Assembly: GCA_965214025.1 (NCBI GenBank)
Contig: CBDCAW010000021.1
Location: 9,417 to 73,416, forward strand
Reading direction: 5' to 3'
Source: Granulosicoccus sp965214025
Lineage (GTDB): Bacteria; Pseudomonadota; Gammaproteobacteria; Granulosicoccales; Granulosicoccaceae
DNA length: 64,000 nt
Numbering within the stretch: position 1 is the stretch's first letter; each line of letters begins with the position of its first letter. Below are positions 26,817-34,769 of the stretch, one piece after another. The position numbers and the translations under genes were made by a program. Under the pieces are notes generated by a model. The model was not told the origin of the DNA, did no database searches, and saw only the letters and a list, made by a program, of their open reading frames with translations.

Positions 26817-28085
26817 TCAACCGGTGTCAAACTCCGGCAGCGTTTTCCATAAACGATCGATGGCGGTGTGTGCATGATCAAGAGTGGCATAGTGCAGGCG
26901 CCAGGCCGAGACACTGTTTAGCCACCGACAAAGCTGTTCGATCTGGATGGGCTGCAAGGGCCGGTCCAGCGAGGCACCCGCTTCGAGCAATTCCAGCAAT
27001 AACTCCTCTGGGCTCAGCGGCGCCAGCTCGCTTCCGGCAGTATTCGGCGAGTATCGCGGTACTACTACCAGACTACAATGAGTGGTAGTGTCGCCGGCCT
27101 GTGTATCGTCGGGTGACCAGTAGCGTAATCGTCTCGGCGGCTGGCCGTGAGCAGGCGGTGGTTCCTCGTTTGCCCACAGGCTGGCAAGCACCGGCCACGA
27201 GCCTTCCTTGAGCGACACGCTCATCGGTACCGGATGCAACCTGGCCGTCGCCAGTTCAAGCGACACGATATCGTCGTTTATCAGCGCATCGCCGCGCTGC
27301 ACCAGGCTGGTTGCCAGCGTGCTCTTGCCACTGCCGCCGCGAGCGGGCAGCAGCAGGCCGCGTGTGCCGTGCGCGACTGCTGCCGCATGTATGAAGCAGG
27401 TGCGCGGCAAGGCCAGCGCACACTGCAGGTTGAAGCAGCGCAGGCACTTCATCACGGTATCGGCGGTTCCGTGGCCGGTATCTAGGCATTCGCCGATGGC
27501 CGGATCGCATTCTGCCGGCCCGGGTTCGTCGCGCGTGTCGCTGCCGCGAAATACTGCGCCTCGAGTGGCTCTGCCGTGAATACGCTCGTCGCGAATGATC
27601 CCTTCATAAACGATCAGACAAGCCTCGTTCTCGCACAGCAGCCGGAAGTGCAGGGAGACGACCTGTGGCGCCGCCGAGGGCGGCAGGCGAAACAGTCGTT
27701 CCAGCTGATGCACCACCGCGATCGATTCGGAGTCGACGTGAATCATGAAGCCTGGCAGGTGCAGCACCGTGCTGGCGACGAGCCTTGGCGCACGGTACGG
27801 CACGCTCGACACCTCGGCCACGTACCCGTTCGGATCCTTGAAGACCACTTCGGCCGGCGGCGTCAGGCCGGTTAGCAGGGCGTCGATATCGGCGCGCAGC
27901 CGGGCCTCGTCTACCGCGTAACGCGCCAGCAGAGTCTGTACGAGAGCCTCGCCGTCGGTACCCGACTGGCGCAACTGCACGATCTCGGCGGCCAGCGAGT
28001 TCACCAGGCACAGATGATCGGCGGCGGTATCCAGTTGCAGCCACTGATCGCCCAGCGCATAGTGAAAGATCATGCGGGTTTGCAC
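26817..28085 (-). CDS. PqqD-like domain fused to an HprK-related kinase
   Basis: 422 residues. Residues about 10-90 look like a PqqD/RRE peptide-binding domain (LDTAADHLCLVNSLAAEIV, then helices ending IDALLTGL). From about 210 on there is an HPr-kinase-like domain with Walker A ARGGSGKST at 249-256 and DALINDDIVSL at 266-276. HprK enzymes phosphorylate serines of small proteins, and HprK-related kinases with PqqD-type partners are known from exopolysaccharide loci. The true HprK regulatory N-terminus is absent and no HPr gene lies nearby, so a different substrate is expected; the 63-residue protein downstream is the obvious candidate. It is divergent from the Wzy-like gene at 28243. Confidence 0.85.
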   Translation of the reverse strand: MQTRMIFHYALGDQWLQLDTAADHLCLVNSLAAEIVQLRQSGTDGEALVQTLLARYAVDEARLRADIDALLTGLTPPAEVVFKDPNGYVAEVSSVPYRAPRLVASTVLHLPGFMIHVDSESIAVVHQLERLFRLPPSAAPQVVSLHFRLLCENEACLIVYEGIIRDERIHGRATRGAVFRGSDTRDEPGPAECDPAIGECLDTGHGTADTVMKCLRCFNLQCALALPRTCFIHAAAVAHGTRGLLLPARGGSGKSTLATSLVQRGDALINDDIVSLELATARLHPVPMSVSLKEGSWPVLASLWANEEPPPAHGQPPRRLRYWSPDDTQAGDTTTHCSLVVVPRYSPNTAGSELAPLSPEELLLELLEAGASLDRPLQPIQIEQLCRWLNSVSAWRLHYATLDHAHTAIDRLWKTLPEFDTG

Positions 28086-28242
28086 ACGTCGAATGAGGGG
28101 GAAGTATAGGCGCGTGCCACGGTATCACGCCCGTACCGGGCGCTTCGGCTTACGGCCATTGGTCAAATTCTTCCCGTACAATGGTTTTCCCAGCGAGCCT
28201 TCGAGCCCGGTCACTTCGCCAGAGCAAATCTCTTCGAGATCT

Positions 28243-29790
28243 ATGGACAACTTGCGCTGGCTGGTCTGCGCCGGCTTCCTGATGAGTGCCATGGTCGACA
28301 CCGTCACCGGTATGGGGGCGCTGTCGTCCCTGTCGATGGTGTACAAGGCCTGCGTGTGCCTCGGGGCTTGCTTCACGCTCGGCCCGGTGAGCCTGCGCAT
28401 CCTCGTCGGTGTCAGCGCTGCATTTTTGCTGGCGGTTCTGCATACCGCGATGTTCAACGAGCTTGTCAGCCTCGATCTGATCTGGGTGATGCGCAACCTG
28501 GTTCTGCTGGTGGCTACATTGTTTTTTCTCGAAGTGTTCCAGACCGCCGAGCGCACTGCCTGGGAGCGGCGCATCGTGTTGTTGTGTGTCGTGGCGTTCG
28601 CCGTGTTCACTGCCAACGTAGTGCTGGGGTTGCTGGGGGTCGGGCAGGCGCAGTACGCCAGTGGCACGGGCTACACCGCGGGTGGCAAGGGCTTTATCAA
28701 CGCGGGCAACGAAATGGTCACCGCGATGCTCGCGATCAGCGCCATCCTGATCATCGCAATTTCGAAATCGAGCGTGCAGATGCGTGTCGCCGTGTACGCG
28801 GCGCTCACCATCGTACTGGTAGTCTCGGGCACCAAGAGCGGCATCCTGGGGCTGTTCACACTGATCGGCCTGCAGGAGGGTGCCGGCAGTCGCATCTCCA
28901 CGGCGCAGCGGGCATTGATGGGTGTGATGCTGGTGTTCGCCGCCTGGTTCGGTTATGACACGCTCGTCAATTCGTTCGCCGGCCACCGCTTCTTCTGGTT
29001 CTACGAAACCGAGGGGCTCACGCGTGCGCTGCTGTCGAACCGGGATTACTGGGCCTCGCTGACGCTCGAAGCGTTCTTCAACACCGGGCCATTGGATTTC
29101 CTGCTCGGTTCGGGGAATGCCCTGATCGAGTCCGCAACCGGTGGCAAGCCGATCGTCGAAATGGATGTCGTCGACTTCCTGGTCAGCTACGGCGTGCTCG
29201 GTCTGTGCGCCGGCTATATGGCGTTCGCACTTGCCACACGGCGCATGCTGGCCAATCACAAGGGTGAGTGGTTGGCACCTCTGAGCATGATCGGCCTGTT
29301 CTTCGTGCTATCGGCCGTGTCCGGTCATGTGCTCAATGGCGGCACCTCCGCACCATACCTGGGCGCGATGCTCGCGATGGTGGCGGCCGGGCATACACGT
29401 ACCGAACCGGTACCGCGCCGTCGAAAGGCGGGGCGCCGCCCACCAGGCCTGCAGCCGGCGCGACGCCAGGCATCCAATGAACGTCCGCGGGCTTCGGCGG
29501 CTGTGGTGGGCAAGCCGGTATTCAAGTCCGCACCCTGGCCCGCATCCGGGCCCGTAACCAGGCCCGTACTGAGGGCACAGACGGAGAAAACGTTCATTCA
29601 GGCATTCATCGTCGACGAGTCGCTGGATACTGACAATGGCCGGGTCGATGGTAATGTCCATTCACCGATGACCAAACCGGCAGCCGCAAAGGTCGATGAC
29701 GGTTCCCATGCACCGGCGATCGAACCGGCCGCCGCATGGGATGAGCAGCTGCCGCCACCACCAACTTCTCACTGGTCGGCGCAACACTGA
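28243..29790 (+). CDS. O-antigen polymerase/ligase-like membrane protein with long disordered tail
   Basis: About 515 residues from the ATG at 28243; the frame is open upstream but that part is unlike a membrane protein and covers the divergent promoter. About ten membrane helices are followed by the periplasmic-loop region (SGTKSGILGLF, GSGNALIES, VVDFLVSYGVLGL), typical of Wzy/WaaL/EpsE-type proteins. The last about 140 residues are a basic, Pro/Ala-rich tail without structure signals, which is unusual for the family. The stop overlaps the WecG-type gene as TGATG. It is the probable polymerase partner of the locus, or the ligase if 17997-19382 is the polymerase. Confidence 0.78.
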   Translation: MDNLRWLVCAGFLMSAMVDTVTGMGALSSLSMVYKACVCLGACFTLGPVSLRILVGVSAAFLLAVLHTAMFNELVSLDLIWVMRNLVLLVATLFFLEVFQTAERTAWERRIVLLCVVAFAVFTANVVLGLLGVGQAQYASGTGYTAGGKGFINAGNEMVTAMLAISAILIIAISKSSVQMRVAVYAALTIVLVVSGTKSGILGLFTLIGLQEGAGSRISTAQRALMGVMLVFAAWFGYDTLVNSFAGHRFFWFYETEGLTRALLSNRDYWASLTLEAFFNTGPLDFLLGSGNALIESATGGKPIVEMDVVDFLVSYGVLGLCAGYMAFALATRRMLANHKGEWLAPLSMIGLFFVLSAVSGHVLNGGTSAPYLGAMLAMVAAGHTRTEPVPRRRKAGRRPPGLQPARRQASNERPRASAAVVGKPVFKSAPWPASGPVTRPVLRAQTEKTFIQAFIVDESLDTDNGRVDGNVHSPMTKPAAAKVDDGSHAPAIEPAAAWDEQLPPPPTSHWSAQH

Positions 29791-30608
29791 TGGCCATCGT
29801 CACACCGATAGAAACGGCACGGCGTAGTGCCGACGCATCAGTAGTGCAGACACGGCCCCGTTCGCGAGTCAGCGTGCTCGGCACCGACATCGATCGCATC
29901 GAAATGCACGAGGTGCAGCAGATGGCCAGTGCCGCCGCAGCCGCCGGCACGCAAGCGCTGATCATCGCTGCCAACCCGGAAAAGCTGATGCGTCTGGACC
30001 AGAACGCCACGCTGCGCGACTGTGTGCACACAGCAGATATCGTGCTTCCCGATGGCATCGGTTGCGTGATGGCGGTAAGGCTCCTCTACGGCTACCGAAT
30101 CACCCGCATCCCCGGCGCCGATACCATGCCTGCACTGTGCGCCCAGGCTGAGCGCGACGGCGATGGTATCTTTCTGTTCGGCGCAAGCCCGGCGGTGAAC
30201 GAACAGTTGGCGGCCCGCTTGCAAGCACTTTTTCCATTGCTGCACATCGCCGGTCGCCACCACGGGCATGTCGATGAGGATGCGCGCGCCGGTATGGTCG
30301 ACGTGATCAACAGCTCCGGCGCAGGCTACCTGTTTGTCGCACTCGGTACGCCGAAGCAGGAAGAGTGGGTACAGACCTTCCGCCAGCAGCTTGAAACCCC
30401 CGTCATCCAGTGTGTGGGCGGTACCTTCGATGTGCTTGCCGGTGCGGTGCGGCGTGCACCGCGTGCTTTCCAGCGTGTGCATCTGGAGTGGTTCTTCCGG
30501 CTCGCGTCGAATCCGCGTCGCTGGCGTCGGCAGCTGGTGCTGATCGGCTTCATCGGCCGGGTGCTGCGTGAACGGCTCGCCTCACGCCAGCGCCGGACGG
30601 CGTCGTGA
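29790..30608 (+). CDS. WecG/TagA/CpsF family glycosyltransferase
   Basis: 272 residues, GT26. Visible signatures: AANPEKLMRLDQN, the ADIVLPDGIGCVMAVRLL block, RIPGADTMPAL, FLFGASPAVNEQL, ALGTPKQEEW, VGGTFDVLAGAVRRAP and the terminal LEWFFRL with the R-R-W-R-R tail that binds membrane. This family adds ManNAc-type or glucose/glucuronate residues to lipid-linked intermediates. It starts inside the preceding stop (TGATG), and its own stop overlaps the next GTG start, so three genes are translationally coupled. Confidence 0.92.
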   Translation: MAIVTPIETARRSADASVVQTRPRSRVSVLGTDIDRIEMHEVQQMASAAAAAGTQALIIAANPEKLMRLDQNATLRDCVHTADIVLPDGIGCVMAVRLLYGYRITRIPGADTMPALCAQAERDGDGIFLFGASPAVNEQLAARLQALFPLLHIAGRHHGHVDEDARAGMVDVINSSGAGYLFVALGTPKQEEWVQTFRQQLETPVIQCVGGTFDVLAGAVRRAPRAFQRVHLEWFFRLASNPRRWRRQLVLIGFIGRVLRERLASRQRRTAS

Positions 30609-31759
30609 GCAGCACCCACTGGCCCGTGGCGGCCGATACCCGCGGCGCTGCGAAACCACCGCTGGTGCTGGTGTCGAACATGTACCCCTCGGAGCGCCAC
30701 CCCGCGTATGGCCTGTTCGTGCAACGCTCTGCCGATCAGATGGCACCGCATTTTCAAATGCACTACCTGACCATGCCGAAAACCCCGTCTCGAGTGTGGC
30801 GGTTGTGGCGCTATGTGAAGTTGAACGCGCTGATCGCAGGTTCCTTGCTACTACGCCGAGAGGCGCTCCACGTAGTGCATTTTCCGCTGTTCTTCGCGCC
30901 GGCGCTGCTGCTGACGCCGCTGGTGCGTACCCCGCTGGTGCTGAATTTTCACGGCACCGACAATTTGTTGAATACGCCGCTCAAGCGCGGTTTCGGCAGG
31001 TTGTTGAAGCGTGCGACGCGCCATGCGCATGTGGTGGCACCATCAGCCGCTTTCGCCGCCGAACTCCGGGAGCGCTATGCACTGCGGCTCGAGCAGATGT
31101 TCGTCTCGCCGTCCGCCGGAGTCGATACCGATTGCTTTCATCCGGTGGAGACTGTAGATCGGCGGATCTGCCACGTCGCCTTCGTGTCCACCCTGCTGGA
31201 AGAGAAAGGCTGGCAAGACTTCCTGCAGGTGATCGAGGAACTGGCAGCGTGCACCGCACCGGGCAGCCTGCGTTTCTCGATGGTTGGCAGCGGCCCGGAC
31301 GAGGCACAGGTGGCCACCGAGATCCGTGCGCGCGCGCTGCCGATCGAGCGCCATCCGACCCTGAATCACACGCAACTGGCAGCCTTCTATCAAGGCCTGT
31401 CGGTATTGCTCTACCCGAGCCGTCGTGAAAGCCTGGGTCTGACCGCCATCGAGTGCCTCGCCTGTGGCACCCCGGTAATTGCCCAGAGAATTCCGGGTCC
31501 GGACAGCTATATCGTACCCGGGGAGAACGGCACGCTCGTCGCCCCCGGCGACACTCAGGCCATGCGCGAAGCGGTGCTCGAAATTTGCGCTCTGAGCGAC
31601 GATGAAGGTGAGCTACTGAGACAACGCTGCACAGCCTCGGTGGCGCGCTACGACAGCAAGAGGGTCGGTACCGACATGGTGGGCTTCCTGCGCCGCGTCC
31701 GCACGAGCCGCTCGCAGGCCAGAGCTGCTGAGTCGCACGCTTCGCGCCAGGGTCGGTGA
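30605..31759 (+). CDS. GT4 family glycosyltransferase
   Basis: 384 residues, GT-B fold, GTG start overlapping the previous stop by 4 nt. The N-terminal domain has VLVSNMYPSERHPAYGLFV and LNFHGTDN. The C-terminal domain has FVSTLLEEKG, MVGSGPDE and the E-x7-E nucleotide-sugar site in SRRESLGLTAIECLACGTP. It is a retaining transferase for one sugar of the repeat unit, acting at the inner face of the membrane. Donor unknown. Confidence 0.9.
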   Translation: MSSTHWPVAADTRGAAKPPLVLVSNMYPSERHPAYGLFVQRSADQMAPHFQMHYLTMPKTPSRVWRLWRYVKLNALIAGSLLLRREALHVVHFPLFFAPALLLTPLVRTPLVLNFHGTDNLLNTPLKRGFGRLLKRATRHAHVVAPSAAFAAELRERYALRLEQMFVSPSAGVDTDCFHPVETVDRRICHVAFVSTLLEEKGWQDFLQVIEELAACTAPGSLRFSMVGSGPDEAQVATEIRARALPIERHPTLNHTQLAAFYQGLSVLLYPSRRESLGLTAIECLACGTPVIAQRIPGPDSYIVPGENGTLVAPGDTQAMREAVLEICALSDDEGELLRQRCTASVARYDSKRVGTDMVGFLRRVRTSRSQARAAESHASRQGR

Positions 31760-31815
31760 TCAACGAGCGCATAGGTGCTGTTAAGACTGAAAATTGGTCG
31801 GACCAGGCGTGAGAA

Positions 31816-33111
31816 GTGAATCCCGTGGTTCTGAATCGGAGACGAACAACGCAGGATGACGGGTTCTCGGAGAGTCGCCCAGGCGCTCGACCCTTCGAGC
31901 CGGCGGTGAACCGTGCTCGGCTCGTCGAACAGCAGCTGCGTACCCTGTTGCATCATGGCGCGAGCACGGACCAACGCCTGGCGGCCATAAATGCGATCGA
32001 TGACGATGGCGAGTCGCTGACCCGGTTCGCCGGTGAGCAGCGGGTGCTCCAATTGCTGGCCGAGCCGCTGACAAGCCTGGTACCGGATGGCCACCGGTCC
32101 GAAACACTGCGCGATCTGGCCTGCCACCTGCGCGACGCGATCGCCACTCGCAACGCTACCCTTGTCAAGGATTACCAAGCACTGGCCGGGGTGCTGCAAG
32201 GGGTCGGTATTGCAGTGACGCCGCTCAAGGGCGTGGCGGCCGTGCTCGACGGGTGTTACCCCAATCCCGGTGAGCGGTTGATCAACGACATCGATGTGCT
32301 CATTGCCCCGGAAGCGCTGACCGATGCGATGGCGAACCTGGCGGCTGCCGGATACCGACAGGCTGTGAACCGGTTCGAACGCCAGCCCCCGGGTGAGGAC
32401 ATGTTTGGTGTACTGAACGCCAACGACTTTCGCAATCAGGTGGCCTGGGTCGATGCGCACGTGCCCCGCATTCTCGGCCCCGGGGCCGGGTTCAATGCCG
32501 AAGTGCACGTTCACGTAACCACCCAGCGCTCACCGCTGTGCTCACTGCTCGACGCCTGTGCCTCTGGCGGTGCCGACGCGCTTTTTCACCTGCTGCACAA
32601 CTTCGAGCATTCCCACCTGAAGGATGGCCATGCCGCCCTGGGCTTGCTCGACTGGCGCCATCTGATGGATGCACACAGACGCTTCGATGTTGCCGATGCG
32701 CGGGCAGATGAGTGGTCAAACGATGCGATCGCCGGCCGCTCCGGCAAGCGAGGCAGCGATGCGGCAACCGAGCGGGCCGCCGAGCTCACAGCGCAGCTGA
32801 TGACCGTGGCACGAAGGGTCGGGGTTGAACCGGACATGGCGGTACACCTCTGGCAGCTTGCGCATTGCCTGGGCACGCCAGGAATCGCGGATGCCGATCG
32901 AGACGAACGTTTCGCCTCCGACATCGCACGGTTCCAGCGTGTGCGTCTGAGCCCCAGGCGTCAATGGCTGGCACGCCAGGGTTCGACGATCACACGGGTA
33001 GCGCGCGGGTTCACCTCCAAACGCGTGCGTGACGAGCGCTTCGGACCCATGGCTCTTGGCTCTCAGCTGTTGCGAACCTGGCGATTCTACCGGGGGGAAT
33101 GGGGGCGCTGA
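31816..33111 (+). CDS. Nucleotidyltransferase family protein (uncharacterised PF14907-like)
   Basis: 431 residues, GTG start. The nucleotidyltransferase core reads VTPLKGVAAVLDGCYPNPGE followed by RLINDIDVLIAPE; the Asp-x-Asp pair is intact, and a second acidic residue sits in FNAEVHVHV. The C-terminal half is helical and unassigned. Proteins of this type are repeatedly found beside PqqD- and HprK-related genes in exopolysaccharide loci, so it is probably functionally tied to the fusion kinase at 26817-28085 although three genes lie between. It ends the plus-strand polysaccharide operon. Confidence 0.78.
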   Translation: MNPVVLNRRRTTQDDGFSESRPGARPFEPAVNRARLVEQQLRTLLHHGASTDQRLAAINAIDDDGESLTRFAGEQRVLQLLAEPLTSLVPDGHRSETLRDLACHLRDAIATRNATLVKDYQALAGVLQGVGIAVTPLKGVAAVLDGCYPNPGERLINDIDVLIAPEALTDAMANLAAAGYRQAVNRFERQPPGEDMFGVLNANDFRNQVAWVDAHVPRILGPGAGFNAEVHVHVTTQRSPLCSLLDACASGGADALFHLLHNFEHSHLKDGHAALGLLDWRHLMDAHRRFDVADARADEWSNDAIAGRSGKRGSDAATERAAELTAQLMTVARRVGVEPDMAVHLWQLAHCLGTPGIADADRDERFASDIARFQRVRLSPRRQWLARQGSTITRVARGFTSKRVRDERFGPMALGSQLLRTWRFYRGEWGR

Positions 33112-33421
33112 AAATCACCGTCTTCATCACGCCTGTTTCCCGCCCCTGATGTTTGTCGAGGTTTAACACGACCTACCTCCGTTCGTGAGACAACACCTTG
33201 GCCTCAGAAGTACGTCCATTCGGATGAGCGCCAGTCAAGCATTCTGCAGCAAGGAACGACCGGCCGTACTCTGAAGGTTCAGAACGCTTTTCAATGGTAT
33301 TGCGTCTTCCATGGTCCAGAACGTTGTGCGAGGGAAATGGGGTTTCCGTCGTGTAGCACGCTGGCACGGTTGGATTCGATAGCGCCTGTACCGCAGGCAT
33401 CACGTTAAAGGAGGGTGATCG
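33112..33421. other. Intergenic stretch without a gene
   Basis: 310 bp after the polysaccharide operon. Apart from the Shine-Dalgarno sequence AAAGGAGGG at 33407-33415, which serves the next gene, no clear hairpin or coding signal was seen. Confidence 0.4.
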
Positions 33422-33709
33422 GTGAAGACTGGGCAACCGATTCGCGAAGCTCGGCTGACGGGTACGCGGGCGCAGGCGCGAGACAACGTGCTCGCAGCGT
33501 TTGGATACCTGCATTGCGTGGATACCGGCGACAGGCTCGTGCTCGAAGACGGTGAGCGGTACATGCAGGTCGATTTCGATTTGGAGGGCAGGCCGGACGG
33601 GGCTGTTGACGGGCAGGGTACGGGTAAGGTCCGTTTCCTGTTCTTCGGGTATAGCGATGTGGAAGCCGATCAGCTGTTCGATCAATACCTGAACCACTCA
33701 GGCACCTGA
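33422..33709 (+). CDS. Hypothetical protein, 95 aa
   Basis: The GTG start at 33422 is supported by a strong AAAGGAGGG about 6 nt upstream. The soluble, mixed alpha/beta protein reads LVLEDGERYMQVDFDLEGRP in the middle and VRFLFFGYSDVEADQLFDQY near the end. No family is recognised. It lies 51 nt before the Crp/Fnr-type regulator and could be co-transcribed with it. Confidence 0.65.
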   Translation: MKTGQPIREARLTGTRAQARDNVLAAFGYLHCVDTGDRLVLEDGERYMQVDFDLEGRPDGAVDGQGTGKVRFLFFGYSDVEADQLFDQYLNHSGT

Positions 33710-33760
33710 GAGATCAGGCATTCGCCTGTCTAGCCATCATAGAGGTCCAATGACCATCGC

Positions 33761-34546
33761 ATGGAAGGAATGAACCGTGACGAACGATACGTGCCGGCCA
33801 CACCCGGAATGACAGGTCAACGTGGCGAGAGTTGTTTCGTCAGCATGCTGCGTCATTTTCTTGATCTGACGGATCATGAGCAAGAAGCGCTGGCCGGATT
33901 CGAGAAAAGCGAGAAACTACTGCAGGCAGATGAACTGGCGTATAGGCAGGGAGAGCCCGCCACCGAACTCTACGTGGTCAAGTCGGGCTGGGTGTGCAGT
34001 CATCGATATACCGAAACTGGTCAGCGGCATATTCTGCAGATTCGCCATCCGGGTGACCTGTGCGGAATGCACGATCAGATGCTTTGTGTGCGTAGTCATT
34101 CGCTGATGGCATTGGAAGACAGCGTGGTTTGCCCGTTCCCGATATCGAATCTGCCCAGGCTGATGCGGACCGCACCCCGTGTATTTCTGCTCATCAACGC
34201 CCTGAGCGCACTGGACCAGGTGTTGTTGTTCGATCTGATCCATGTGATTGCCAGAACGTCGGCCAGGGAGCGCGTGCTGCATCTGCTGCTGCATCTGCTG
34301 CACCGGTTGAAGATCACCAATGCCAGCATGACCACGACTTTCCGGTTGCCGGTAACCCAGGCCCTCATAGGAGACCTGTTGGGCCTTACCAACGTGAGCG
34401 TGAGCAAGTCAATGACGCAGCTGGAGAAGGAGAAGCTCATCATCAGAGGGCGAGGCGTGATCACGATTCCCGACCTGGAGCATGCCATGAAACGTGTCGA
34501 GTTCAAGGATAGATACTCGGCGATCGAACTGGGGTGGCTTCAGTGA
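33761..34546 (+). CDS. Crp/Fnr family transcriptional regulator
   Basis: 261 residues. An N-terminal cyclic-nucleotide-binding-like beta roll (AYRQGEPATELYVVKSGWV, LQIRHPGDLCGMHD) precedes a dimer helix (LINALSALDQVLLFDLIHVIA) and a Crp-type winged helix (LPVTQALIGDLLGLTNVSVS, GRGVITIPDLEHA). The Cys spacing does not match the FNR iron-sulphur cluster, and the Glu/Arg cAMP-binding pattern is not clear, so the ligand is unknown. Targets may include the neighbouring chemoreceptor-like gene. Confidence 0.85.
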   Translation: MEGMNRDERYVPATPGMTGQRGESCFVSMLRHFLDLTDHEQEALAGFEKSEKLLQADELAYRQGEPATELYVVKSGWVCSHRYTETGQRHILQIRHPGDLCGMHDQMLCVRSHSLMALEDSVVCPFPISNLPRLMRTAPRVFLLINALSALDQVLLFDLIHVIARTSARERVLHLLLHLLHRLKITNASMTTTFRLPVTQALIGDLLGLTNVSVSKSMTQLEKEKLIIRGRGVITIPDLEHAMKRVEFKDRYSAIELGWLQ

Positions 34547-34769
34547 TCGGTTGGTGTAAATTTTCGAGAAGTCTTGGATTTTCTCCAGTGGCTGCCGCTA
34601 TCTGATCAGTGAGGCTCAGGTCATCGACGTTCGGGTACCGATCGTGGTGCCCGCCCGGCTGTCGGGCCGTGAGTCGCCTTTCCAGATGAATCTCGGGATT
34701 CGACGTTCCGGAGTGATGCGCTGTCGTTCCCTGATCGCTGCATCAGAACAACGTGGGACCTATGTAAAT

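Noticed and set aside
26817..28085. True HPr kinase of a nitrogen-type PTS
   Set aside because: The N-terminus is PqqD-like, no HPr, RpoN or PTS genes are adjacent, and the C-terminal region differs from standard HprK.
28150..29259. 369-residue minus-strand open frame opposite the Wzy-like gene
   Set aside because: Highly charged His/Gln/Arg-rich composition typical of an antisense frame; the plus strand encodes a good membrane protein.
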